Source: Oscillospiraceae bacterium (GTDB lineage: Bacteria > Bacillota > Clostridia > UBA1381). From it: a stretch of DNA of 7,377 nucleotides. Positions 1-5,225 of this stretch are shown here, piece after piece. Every line of letters starts with the position of its first letter. Position 1 is the first letter of the stretch. The stretch covers positions 1-7,377 of the forward strand of contig JAJBTG010000062.1 in NCBI GenBank assembly GCA_020860985.1, written 5' to 3'. A program made the position numbers and the translations under genes. Below the pieces are notes generated by a model that was not told the DNA's origin, did not search any database, and worked only from the letters and a program-made list of their open reading frames with translations.

Positions 1-11
1 CCATAATAGTG

Positions 12-40
12 TTGACCTTTTGCAATTTTTAGGATAGAAT
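12..40 (+). promoter_or_regulatory. Sigma-A-type promoter for the rsmD-coaD unit
   Basis: A -35 box TTGACC (12-17) and a -10 box TAGAAT (35-40) are separated by exactly 17 bp. Each matches the housekeeping consensus at 5 of 6 positions. The expected transcription start is near 47, leaving a leader of about 23 nt before the rsmD ATG. No operator-like repeat is visible around it. The position just upstream of the first gene supports it as the start of the rsmD-coaD-coiled-coil transcript, although read-through from genes left of the window cannot be excluded. Confidence 0.75.
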
Positions 41-69
41 ATACAACGTAATTTACGGGAGGCAAACCA

Positions 70-609
70 ATGCGTATAATATCCGGAATACGGTACGGAC
101 ATAAGCTGATTGAATTTAAAGGTGATGACATCCGTCCGACAACCGACAGAGTTAAGGAATCGGTTTTTAATATAATTCAAAGCCATGTAATTGACGCGGA
201 TGTTTTGGATATGTTTTCGGGAAGCGGCGCGCTCAGCTTTGAAGCAATTTCGCGCGGAGCCAACAGGGCGGTCTGTATCGATAAGGACAAGCGCTCCGTT
301 GAGGTGATAAGAAAAAACGCGCAGGATTTGGATTTTACGGATAAATGCGAAATCATAAATGCCTCTTGCTTTGATTATATGGCGCGAACCGATGAAAAAT
401 TTGACATAATTTTTCTTGACCCGCCGTATAACAAGGGATTTATCGAGCCGGTTTTGGAGGGGATAGTCGAGAACGAGCTTCTCCGCGACGGCGGCATAGT
501 AGTTCTTGAAAGCGACAACACGGATTATCATCGGGAAATTCGGGGACTTGAGCTTCTGAAGCAGCACAGGTACGGAAGAACCTATATTACGGTATATTCA
601 CTGAAATAG
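70..609 (+). CDS. rsmD: 16S rRNA (guanine(966)-N(2))-methyltransferase RsmD
   Basis: RsmD transfers a methyl group from S-adenosylmethionine to N2 of G966 (E. coli numbering) in 16S rRNA during small-subunit assembly, in the cytoplasm. The 179-residue product has the usual family length. It opens with MRIISG, followed by the RPTTDRVKESVFNII block (22-36). The SAM-binding motif I is VLDMFSGSGALSFEAISRGA (45-64). The catalytic N-methyltransferase motif DPPY is at 117-120, inside FDIIFLDPPYNKG. The C-terminal RYGRTYITVY (168-177) also fits the family. The ATG at 70 has a strong GGGAGG ribosome site (57-62) with a 7-nt spacer, and the N-terminus aligns with the family start. The gene is first in its transcript and is followed after 107 nt by coaD, a pairing common in Firmicutes. 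All expected motifs are intact. Confidence 0.97.
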   Translation: MRIISGIRYGHKLIEFKGDDIRPTTDRVKESVFNIIQSHVIDADVLDMFSGSGALSFEAISRGANRAVCIDKDKRSVEVIRKNAQDLDFTDKCEIINASCFDYMARTDEKFDIIFLDPPYNKGFIEPVLEGIVENELLRDGGIVVLESDNTDYHREIRGLELLKQHRYGRTYITVYSLK

Positions 610-629
610 GGAATACGCGTTCTTGTGCG

Positions 630-644
630 CGGCAAATTTTGCCG
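630..644. repeat. Perfect 7-bp inverted repeat in the rsmD-coaD spacer
   Basis: The 107-nt spacer (610-716) holds no gene. It contains CGGCAAATTTTGCCG, a perfect 7-bp inverted repeat around a single central base. A T-run does not follow, so it is not an intrinsic terminator. Further on are an 8-bp palindrome CGACGTCG (668-675) and a weak 5-bp hairpin AAGGG/CCCTT (682-686 with 694-698) close to the coaD ribosome site. The function is unknown; a protein-binding site or a local mRNA structure are both possible. Confidence 0.35.
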
Positions 645-716
645 ATTGATTCGGCGCGGGTGGTAACCGACGTCGAAAACAAAGGGGCATTGACCCTTAT
701 TAAAGGAAAGTGACAA

Positions 717-1199
717 ATGAGAACAGCAGTATATCCGGGCAGCTTTGACCCGGTCACAAACGGGCATTTAGATATAATAGAGCGTTCGAGCCGAGTCTTT
801 GACAAGGTGATTGTCGGAGTTCTTAACAATGCCGATAAAAGCCCCCTGTTTACTATTGACGAGAGGGTTGAAATGCTGCGCGGGGTAACGGCGCATATAG
901 ACAACGTGGAGGTTGACAGCTTTACGGGACTTCTTGTTGATTTTGCGAAAATGAAAAATGCGTCCGTTATTGTAAAGGGACTCCGTGCCGTAAAGGATTT
1001 TGAATATGAATTTCAAATGGCACTGCTTAATAAGGCGCTGAATCCTGAATATGAAACCATGTTCATGATGACGGATTCGAAATATTCATATATAAGCTCC
1101 AGCATGGTTAAGGAGCTTGCCGGATTTCATGGTGATTTGACGGGTTTAGTACCCGCTGAAATAATACACAAAATAACTCAAAAGTACAAAATCGATTGA
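717..1199 (+). CDS. coaD: Phosphopantetheine adenylyltransferase (PPAT)
   Basis: CoaD adenylates 4'-phosphopantetheine with ATP to give dephospho-CoA, the penultimate step of coenzyme A synthesis. The protein is 160 residues, the standard size of this hexameric cytosolic nucleotidyltransferase. The N-terminus [18 protein letters not shown] (4-21) carries the TxGH nucleotide-binding motif as TNGH (14-17). [19 protein letters not shown] (87-105) is the substrate-site block with its conserved Arg. [12 protein letters not shown] (124-135) is the C-terminal ISSTxVR-like signature, here with Met-Val-Lys replacing the commoner Thr-Val-Arg. The ATG at 717 has a good ribosome site (AAAGGAAAG, 702-710) with a 6-nt spacer. 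No convincing promoter was seen in the spacer from rsmD, so co-transcription is likely. The stop codon overlaps a possible TTG start of the next gene. Confidence 0.98.
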   Translation: MRTAVYPGSFDPVTNGHLDIIERSSRVFDKVIVGVLNNADKSPLFTIDERVEMLRGVTAHIDNVEVDSFTGLLVDFAKMKNASVIVKGLRAVKDFEYEFQMALLNKALNPEYETMFMMTDSKYSYISSSMVKELAGFHGDLTGLVPAEIIHKITQKYKID

Positions 1200-1204
1200 A
1201 AGGA
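1199..1204 (+). promoter_or_regulatory. Ribosome binding site that decides the start of the coiled-coil gene
   Basis: AAAGGA begins on the last base of the coaD stop codon. Spacing to the three possible in-frame starts is: upstream of the site for TTG 1196 (unusable), 0 nt for ATG 1205 (too close), and 9 nt for ATG 1214 (good). This favours 1214 and suggests that translation is coupled to the end of coaD. Confidence 0.6.
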
Positions 1205-1213
1205 ATGAGTGGG

Positions 1214-1669
1214 ATGGATATGGATATGGATATCATGGAGATTATCGACATGATGGAGGAAACTATCGAAAAGGCATCCGTTGTTCCGCTGACCGGAAAG
1301 GTTATGCTGGATAAGGACGAGCTTTTGGATTACATTCAGGAAATTCGTCTTGTATATCCGGACGAACTGAAAGAGGCAAAATGGGTTAAGGAGGAAAGAC
1401 AGAGAATCCTTTCCGAAGCCGAGAACAGAGCCGAAACTATACAGAAGAACGCTGAAGAAACTCAGATGCAGCTTATTGACGAGCACGAAATCACAAAGTG
1501 CGCGTATCAGCAGGCAAACGAGCTTGTAAACTCAGCACAGCAGAAAGCGATGGAAATTAAGACGGATACCGATTCATATGTCGATGATATATTGAATGAC
1601 GCAGAGCATCGTCTTGACCTGCTTTTGAGAAAGATTCGTGAGGACAGAGGTTATTTCAACAATAACTAA
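1214..1669 (+). CDS. Small acidic coiled-coil protein of unknown function (clostridial coaD-linked family)
   Basis: The function is not known. From ATG 1214 the protein has 151 residues and no signal peptide or membrane segment. An N-terminal module contains MEIIDMMEETIEKA and PLTGKVMLDKDELLDYIQEI. From about residue 55 to 145 it is highly charged, Ala/Glu/Gln/Lys-rich helix (for example RQRILSEAENRAETIQKNAE), predicted to form a coiled coil. This layout resembles short proteins next to coaD in clostridia that are often loosely labelled ATPase, ATP-synthase-B-like or DivIVA-like. No Walker motif is present, so an ATPase activity is not supported. The start is ambiguous: TTG 1196 overlaps the coaD stop and would give 157 residues; ATG 1205 is also in frame. 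ATG 1214 is preferred for its ribosome-site spacing. The first codons are a triple ATGGAT repeat (MDMDMD). It is last in its unit, with a terminator 16 nt downstream. Confidence 0.8.
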   Translation: MDMDMDIMEIIDMMEETIEKASVVPLTGKVMLDKDELLDYIQEIRLVYPDELKEAKWVKEERQRILSEAENRAETIQKNAEETQMQLIDEHEITKCAYQQANELVNSAQQKAMEIKTDTDSYVDDILNDAEHRLDLLLRKIREDRGYFNNN

Positions 1670-1685
1670 GTTTAAGAAAAAAATT

Positions 1686-1721
1686 AAAAAGGGCTGTCTG
1701 GTGATTTAGGACAGTCTTTTT
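1686..1721 (+). terminator. Intrinsic terminator after the rsmD-coaD-coiled-coil unit
   Basis: The arms AAAAAGGGCTGTC (1686-1698) and GACAGTCTTTTT (1710-1721) form a stem with one G/T wobble and one bulged G near the middle. The 11-nt loop is 1699-1709. The 3' arm ends in a run of five T. An A-rich stretch precedes it. It lies 16 nt after the coiled-coil stop and 66 nt before the fhs start, separating the two transcripts. The T-run and A-tract could also allow some termination on the opposite strand. Confidence 0.85.
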
Positions 1722-1787
1722 GAGGTATATTTAGATTTGATTTTGGCGGTTGTTCTGTGAGGTCAAATACATGGGGAGGGGAAAATT

Positions 1788-3458
1788 ATGTTGTCAGATA
1801 TTGAAATTGCTCAAAAGGCAAAAATGAAGCATATACGCGATATTGCCTCGTCGGTCGGTATTCCGGAGGAGGCTCTCGAAAATTACGGCAAATATAAGGC
1901 AAAGCTCGGTGACGAGGTTAAGGAGGCTGCTTCGGCAAATCCCGACGGCAAGCTTGTGCTTGTAACGGCGATAAATCCCACGCCCGCGGGCGAGGGAAAA
2001 ACAACGACTACAATCGGTCTTGGCGATGCTATGACGCGACTTGGCAAAAAATGCGTGCTTGCCCTGCGCGAGCCTTCTCTCGGCCCCGTTATGGGCGTTA
2101 AGGGCGGAGCCGCGGGAGGCGGCTATAGTCAGGTGGTCCCGATGGAGGACATTAATCTGCATTTTACGGGAGATATGCACGCTATAACGGCGGCGAACAA
2201 TCTGCTCTCCGCGATGATTGACAATCACATTCATCAGGGAAACGAGCTTGATATAGATGTTACGAATGTTGTTTGGAAACGAGTTGTCGATACAAACGAC
2301 CGCGCGCTGCGGAAAATTGTCGTCGGTATGGGCGGCAAAACAAACGGAGGCCCGCGCGAGGACTGTTATACGACTACTGTAGCGTCGGAGCTGATGGCGA
2401 TTCTTTGTCTTGCATCTGATATTGACGATTTAAAAAAGCGCCTCGGAGAAATTATAATCGGATATAACAGAAGCGGAAGACCGGTAAAGGCGTCGGATTT
2501 AAAGGCGGAGGGCGCAATGACCGCTCTGTTAAAGGATGCGATTAAGCCCAATCTTGTTCAAACTCTTGAGCATACACCGTGCCTTATCCATGGAGGACCG
2601 TTCGCGAACATTGCCCACGGCTGCAACAGTATACAGGCGACAAGGCTTGCGATGAAGCTGGGGGATTACGCGATAACAGAAGCCGGCTTCGGCGCGGATT
2701 TGGGAGCGGAGAAGTTTATGGATATAAAGTGCCGCATGGCGGGAATACACCCCGACGCGGTTGTAATAGTTGCAACGGTGCGTGCGCTCAAATATAACGG
2801 CGGAATATCGAAAGCCGATTTAAAGGAACCCAATGTCGCGGCTTTGAAAAAAGGAGTTGTTAATCTGGGCAAGCACATCGAGAATATGAAGAGCTTCGGA
2901 GCACCGGTTGTTGTAGCGGTGAACCGCTTCGATACCGACAGCAACGAGGAATTACAGACCGTAATCGAGATGTGCGGCGAATGGGGCGCATCATGCGCTT
3001 TGAGCGAGGTGTTTGCAAAAGGCGGCGAGGGCGGAATCGAGCTTGCCGAAAAGGTTATAAATGCGATTGAAGGCGAGTCCGCTTCGTATAATCCCGCCTA
3101 TGATGTAAATGATTCGATAAAGGATAAGATAAACGCGATTGTTACAAAGATTTACGGCGGCGAGGGAGTGTCCTATTCCGCGAGAGCGAACAGGCAGATC
3201 GGAAAGCTTGAGGAGCTGGGACTTGACAAGAAGCCCATTTGTATGGCAAAGACGCAGTATTCGCTGTCGGACAATCCGTCGCTTTTGGGAAGACCGGAGG
3301 GATTCACCGTTAATGTGAGCGAGATAAGAATTTCAAACGGAGCAGGATTTATAGTCGCGGAAACGGGCAGTATTATGGTTATGCCGGGATTACCTAAGGT
3401 TCCCGCGGCGGTTAATATCGATGTTGATGAGGAAGGAAGAATTTCCGGACTGTTTTAA
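1788..3458 (+). CDS. fhs: Formate-tetrahydrofolate ligase (formyl-THF synthetase)
   Basis: The enzyme joins formate to tetrahydrofolate using ATP, making 10-formyl-THF for purine and fMet-tRNA synthesis; in acetogens it is also a step of the methyl branch of the Wood-Ljungdahl pathway. The 556-residue length matches the bacterial monofunctional family. The ATP-binding loop is [10 protein letters not shown] (65-74). Family signature 1 is [11 protein letters not shown] (103-113), followed by [14 protein letters not shown] (116-129). Signature 2 is [12 protein letters not shown] (328-339). The C-terminal block [10 protein letters not shown] (532-541) is intact. The ATG at 1788 has an unusually strong ribosome site GGGGAGGGG (1773-1781) with a 6-nt spacer, suggesting high expression. 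No convincing promoter hexamers were found in the 66 nt after the preceding terminator. It heads a tight cluster with tsaE, tsaB and rpiB. An acetogenic lifestyle cannot be claimed from this gene alone, since many fermenters carry it. Confidence 0.99.
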   Translation: MLSDIEIAQKAKMKHIRDIASSVGIPEEALENYGKYKAKLGDEVKEAASANPDGKLVLVTAINPTPAGEGKTTTTIGLGDAMTRLGKKCVLALREPSLGPVMGVKGGAAGGGYSQVVPMEDINLHFTGDMHAITAANNLLSAMIDNHIHQGNELDIDVTNVVWKRVVDTNDRALRKIVVGMGGKTNGGPREDCYTTTVASELMAILCLASDIDDLKKRLGEIIIGYNRSGRPVKASDLKAEGAMTALLKDAIKPNLVQTLEHTPCLIHGGPFANIAHGCNSIQATRLAMKLGDYAITEAGFGADLGAEKFMDIKCRMAGIHPDAVVIVATVRALKYNGGISKADLKEPNVAALKKGVVNLGKHIENMKSFGAPVVVAVNRFDTDSNEELQTVIEMCGEWGASCALSEVFAKGGEGGIELAEKVINAIEGESASYNPAYDVNDSIKDKINAIVTKIYGGEGVSYSARANRQIGKLEELGLDKKPICMAKTQYSLSDNPSLLGRPEGFTVNVSEIRISNGAGFIVAETGSIMVMPGLPKVPAAVNIDVDEEGRISGLF

Positions 3459-3461
3459 GCT

Positions 3462-3887
3462 ATGGAATATATATCAAATAATGTTGAGGAAACAAAGAGA
3501 ATAGCGGCAGGATTTGCAAAAGAGCTTAAATCCGGCGATGTGCTGTGTATGTACGGCAATCTCGGAGCAGGAAAAACGGCGTTTGTTCAAGGTCTGGCGC
3601 GCGGACTGGGTATCGATGAGCCGATAACCAGTCCGACCTTTACGATTGTCAATGAATATCAAGGCGATATGCCGCTTTACCATTTTGATGTGTACCGTAT
3701 AGGAGATTCCGAGGAAATGTATGAAATCGGATATGAGGAATATGTGTACGGCGATGGAATAAGCGTTATAGAATGGGCGGAGCTGATAGAGGATATTTTG
3801 CCCGAGAGCCGATATTCCGTCACGATAATAAAGGATGATACAAATGACGATTACAGAAAAATAATTATAGAAAAGGTACGGGAATAA
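3462..3887 (+). CDS. tsaE: tRNA t6A37 biosynthesis ATPase TsaE
   Basis: TsaE is the P-loop ATPase that works with the TsaB-TsaD complex to attach threonylcarbamoyl to A37 of ANN-decoding tRNAs. The 141-residue protein shows the Walker A loop GNLGAGKT (32-39), the switch-like SPTFTIVNEYQ (57-67), HFDVYRI (74-80) and the Walker-B-like VIEWAE (102-107), in family order and at family length. The start lies only 3 nt after the fhs stop. The nearest purine-rich ribosome-like stretch, AGGAAGGAAGA (3430-3440), is about 21 nt upstream, which is too far for ordinary use. Translation is therefore probably coupled to fhs termination (inference). The stop overlaps the tsaB start by one base. Confidence 0.97.
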   Translation: MEYISNNVEETKRIAAGFAKELKSGDVLCMYGNLGAGKTAFVQGLARGLGIDEPITSPTFTIVNEYQGDMPLYHFDVYRIGDSEEMYEIGYEEYVYGDGISVIEWAELIEDILPESRYSVTIIKDDTNDDYRKIIIEKVRE

Positions 3888-4597
3888 TGAAGGTGCTTGC
3901 AGTAGATACCTCCGCAAACGTGGCGACAGCTGCGGTTGTTGAGGACGACGTACTCCTTGGCGAGTATATATTAAATCATAAAAAAACACATTCTCAGAAA
4001 ATCATGGTTATGATTGAGGAGCTTATGCGCGATTTGGAGCTTACCGTCGGTGACATTGATTTGTTTGCCGTTGCAAACGGACCGGGTTCGTTTACGGGAC
4101 TGCGAATAGGAGTTGCGACCATGAAAGCGCTTGCGCACAGCGTAAACAAGCCGATTGTCGGGATTTCGCCGCTTGCGGGAATGGCGTATAATCTGCCGTA
4201 TGCGGAGCATATTATCGTTCCGATAATGGACGCGCGCAAAAATCGCGTCTATACCGCCTCGTATATATGGGACGAGGGATTTAAGGAGCTTACGGAGCCG
4301 GAGGCAATAACGATTGAGGAATGTATTGCCGACTGCGGAGAATATCTTGACACGATTTTTGTGGGTGACGGCGCCGTTGCTCATAAGGAATATATAAAGG
4401 AAAAGCTCGGAGAACACGCGATATTCGCGCCGCAGACGGCGCTTATGCAAAGAGCGTCGTCAATCGCGGCGTTGGCAATTATAAAGGCAAAGAGGGGAGA
4501 GGCTATGAGTTACCTTGAACTGAAGCCGGTATATCTGCGTAAATCACAGGCGGAGCGCGAGCTTGAGGAGCGCGAAAAAAGAAAGGGTGAGGAATAA
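3887..4597 (+). CDS. tsaB: tRNA t6A37 biosynthesis protein TsaB
   Basis: TsaB is the non-catalytic partner that dimerises with TsaD in t6A synthesis. The 236 residues have the ASKHA-type N-terminal strand MKVLAVDTS (1-9), the hallmark GPGSFTGLRIG (65-75), and VPIMDARKNRVY (111-122), all typical of TsaB. The metal-binding HxxxH pair of TsaD is not present, which excludes TsaD. The C-terminal KPVYLRKSQAE (213-223) is the usual TsaB ending, then a charged tail of Glu/Arg/Lys (224-236). The start forms a TAATG overlap with tsaE; AAAAGG (3871-3876) is a ribosome site with 10-nt spacing. In many Firmicutes rimI and tsaD follow; here rpiB follows with another TAATG overlap, so tsaD must lie outside the window if present. 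Confidence 0.96.
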   Translation: MKVLAVDTSANVATAAVVEDDVLLGEYILNHKKTHSQKIMVMIEELMRDLELTVGDIDLFAVANGPGSFTGLRIGVATMKALAHSVNKPIVGISPLAGMAYNLPYAEHIIVPIMDARKNRVYTASYIWDEGFKELTEPEAITIEECIADCGEYLDTIFVGDGAVAHKEYIKEKLGEHAIFAPQTALMQRASSIAALAIIKAKRGEAMSYLELKPVYLRKSQAERELEEREKRKGEE

Positions 4598-5031
4598 TGC
4601 TTGCAATCGGAAGCGACCACGGCGGTTTTGAATTGAAAAACCACGTAAAAAAACATTTGGAGGAACGGGGAATAGAGGTAAAGGATTTCGGCGTATATAA
4701 CGAGAACAGCGTCGATTATCCCGACTGCGCGAAACCGGTATGCGAAGCGGTTCTTTCGGAAGAATACGAACGCGGCATTTTGCTTTGCGGCACCGGAATA
4801 GGCATATCAATAGCGGCGAATAAATTTAAAGGCATACGCGCCGCGCTTTGCTCGGACGTTTTCAGCGCGAAAATGGCAAAGGAACATAATAACGCCAATA
4901 TAATCTGTCTTGGCGGCAGGGTTACGGGACGGGAGCTTGCGTTTATGATTGTTGACACATGGCTCGACTCCGACTTCCTCGGAGGCAGACATTCCGGCAG
5001 AATTGCGAAAATTCACGAATTGGAGAAATAA
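4597..5031 (+). CDS. rpiB: Ribose-5-phosphate isomerase B
   Basis: RpiB interconverts ribulose 5-phosphate and ribose 5-phosphate in the non-oxidative pentose phosphate pathway. The 144-residue protein is family-sized. It has SDHGGFELK (6-14), DYPD (40-43), the active-site loop CGTGIGISIAANK (64-76) with Cys64 as the expected base, EHNNANIICLGGR (96-108), and GGRHSGRIAKI (129-139) whose basic residues bind phosphate. These fit RpiB better than the related galactose-6-phosphate isomerase subunits LacA/LacB; a side activity on allose 6-phosphate cannot be excluded by reading. The ATG overlaps the tsaB stop (TAATG), and AAAGGGTGAGGA (4582-4593) provides ribosome binding. It is last in the fhs unit, with a strong terminator 6 nt after the stop. 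Confidence 0.95.
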   Translation: MLAIGSDHGGFELKNHVKKHLEERGIEVKDFGVYNENSVDYPDCAKPVCEAVLSEEYERGILLCGTGIGISIAANKFKGIRAALCSDVFSAKMAKEHNNANIICLGGRVTGRELAFMIVDTWLDSDFLGGRHSGRIAKIHELEK

Positions 5032-5037
5032 GTATAT

Positions 5038-5074
5038 AATGATGTCGAAATCGGAAGGTGCGGCATCATTTTTT
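5038..5074 (+). terminator. Intrinsic terminator after rpiB
   Basis: The arms AATGATGTCG (5038-5047) and CGGCATCATT (5061-5070) form a 10-bp stem with one G/T wobble. The loop is 13 nt. The stem is followed by an unbroken T-run reaching 5074 (six T including the last stem bases). It begins 6 nt after the rpiB stop and closes the fhs-tsaE-tsaB-rpiB transcript. Confidence 0.9.
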
Positions 5075-5116
5075 GTTACAGCAAGATTAAAGATTTGTTA
5101 TATTTGCGATATTTCC

Positions 5117-5145
5117 TTTAAAAATCACGGAGCTTGTGCTATAAT
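5117..5145 (+). promoter_or_regulatory. Extended -10 promoter for murA
   Basis: TATAAT (5140-5145) is a perfect -10 box. It is preceded by TG at 5137-5138 with one base between, giving the extended -10 form TGCTATAAT. The -35 region is weak: TTTAAA (5117-5122) is 17 bp upstream and matches the consensus at 4 of 6 positions. The predicted transcription start near 5152 leaves a leader of about 74 nt before the murA start, which contains the hairpin at 5181-5220. The terminator upstream (5038-5074) makes a fresh promoter here expected. Confidence 0.75.
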
Positions 5146-5160
5146 GAACAGAATAGCGGA

Positions 5161-5220
5161 GGTGTAACACAAAGACTGAGACACCCATATTATAACTATA
5201 TACATTATAATGTGAGGTGT
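5161..5220 (+). promoter_or_regulatory. murA leader: SD-sequestering hairpin with a competing upstream helix
   Basis: ACACC-CAT-ATTATAA (5181-5195) pairs with TTATAAT-GTG-(A)-GGTGT (5205-5220). This gives 15 base pairs including one G/T wobble, one bulged A (5215) and a 9-nt loop (5196-5204). The 3' arm contains the murA Shine-Dalgarno sequence, so the folded form would hide it. The same ACACC (5181-5185) can pair instead with GGTGT at 5161-5165, within a second SD-like word GGAGGTGT (5158-5165), across a 15-nt loop. The two helices exclude each other. Regulation of murA translation is an inference; a DNA operator with the ATTATAA/TTATAAT half-sites is an alternative. No known riboswitch class was recognised. 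Confidence 0.5.
5214..5219 (+). promoter_or_regulatory. murA: Ribosome binding site that decides the murA start
   Basis: GAGGTG lies 6 nt before TTG 5226. The in-frame GTG at 5217 is part of this same element and so has no usable ribosome site of its own. TTG 5226 also gives the N-terminus MNRLVIEGG, which matches the family start. Confidence 0.75.
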
Positions 5221-5225
5221 TAAAA

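Noticed and set aside
630..644. Intrinsic terminator after rsmD
   Set aside because: The inverted repeat has only one unpaired central base, so the real loop would consume the A/T pairs, and no T-run follows.
658..672. T-box riboswitch (GGGTGGTAACCGACG resembles the T-box word GGTGGNACCGCG)
   Set aside because: An extra A breaks the invariant TGGNACC core, there is no room for Stem I without running into rsmD, no antiterminator/terminator pair is visible, and coaD is not a usual T-box target.
1722..1787. Tetrahydrofolate riboswitch or other leader upstream of fhs
   Set aside because: Only 66 nt lie between the terminator and the ATG, too short for the known THF riboswitch, and no matching stems were found. 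No good -35/-10 pair could be named there either.
3474..3989. 171-codon minus-strand open frame across tsaE and tsaB
   Set aside because: Antisense to two well-recognised genes, no domain seen, composition typical of a reverse-frame shadow.
5144..5167. Leader peptide MNRIAEV upstream of murA
   Set aside because: Its ATG overlaps the likely -10 box (5140-5145), so it would lie upstream of the transcript start, and it has no ribosome site.
4949..5167. 72-codon plus-strand frame over the end of rpiB and the murA promoter
   Set aside because: It overlaps rpiB, reads through the terminator hairpin and the promoter, and has no family resemblance.
5206..5211. Second TATAAT as another murA promoter
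   Set aside because: No -35-like hexamer at 16-18 bp upstream and no TGn extension. A start there would begin at or inside the SD/start codon. The bases are better explained as the 3' arm of the hairpin.
5217..5225. GTG 5217 as the murA start (three extra residues)
   Set aside because: This codon overlaps the Shine-Dalgarno sequence itself and has none upstream, and the family N-terminus fits TTG 5226.
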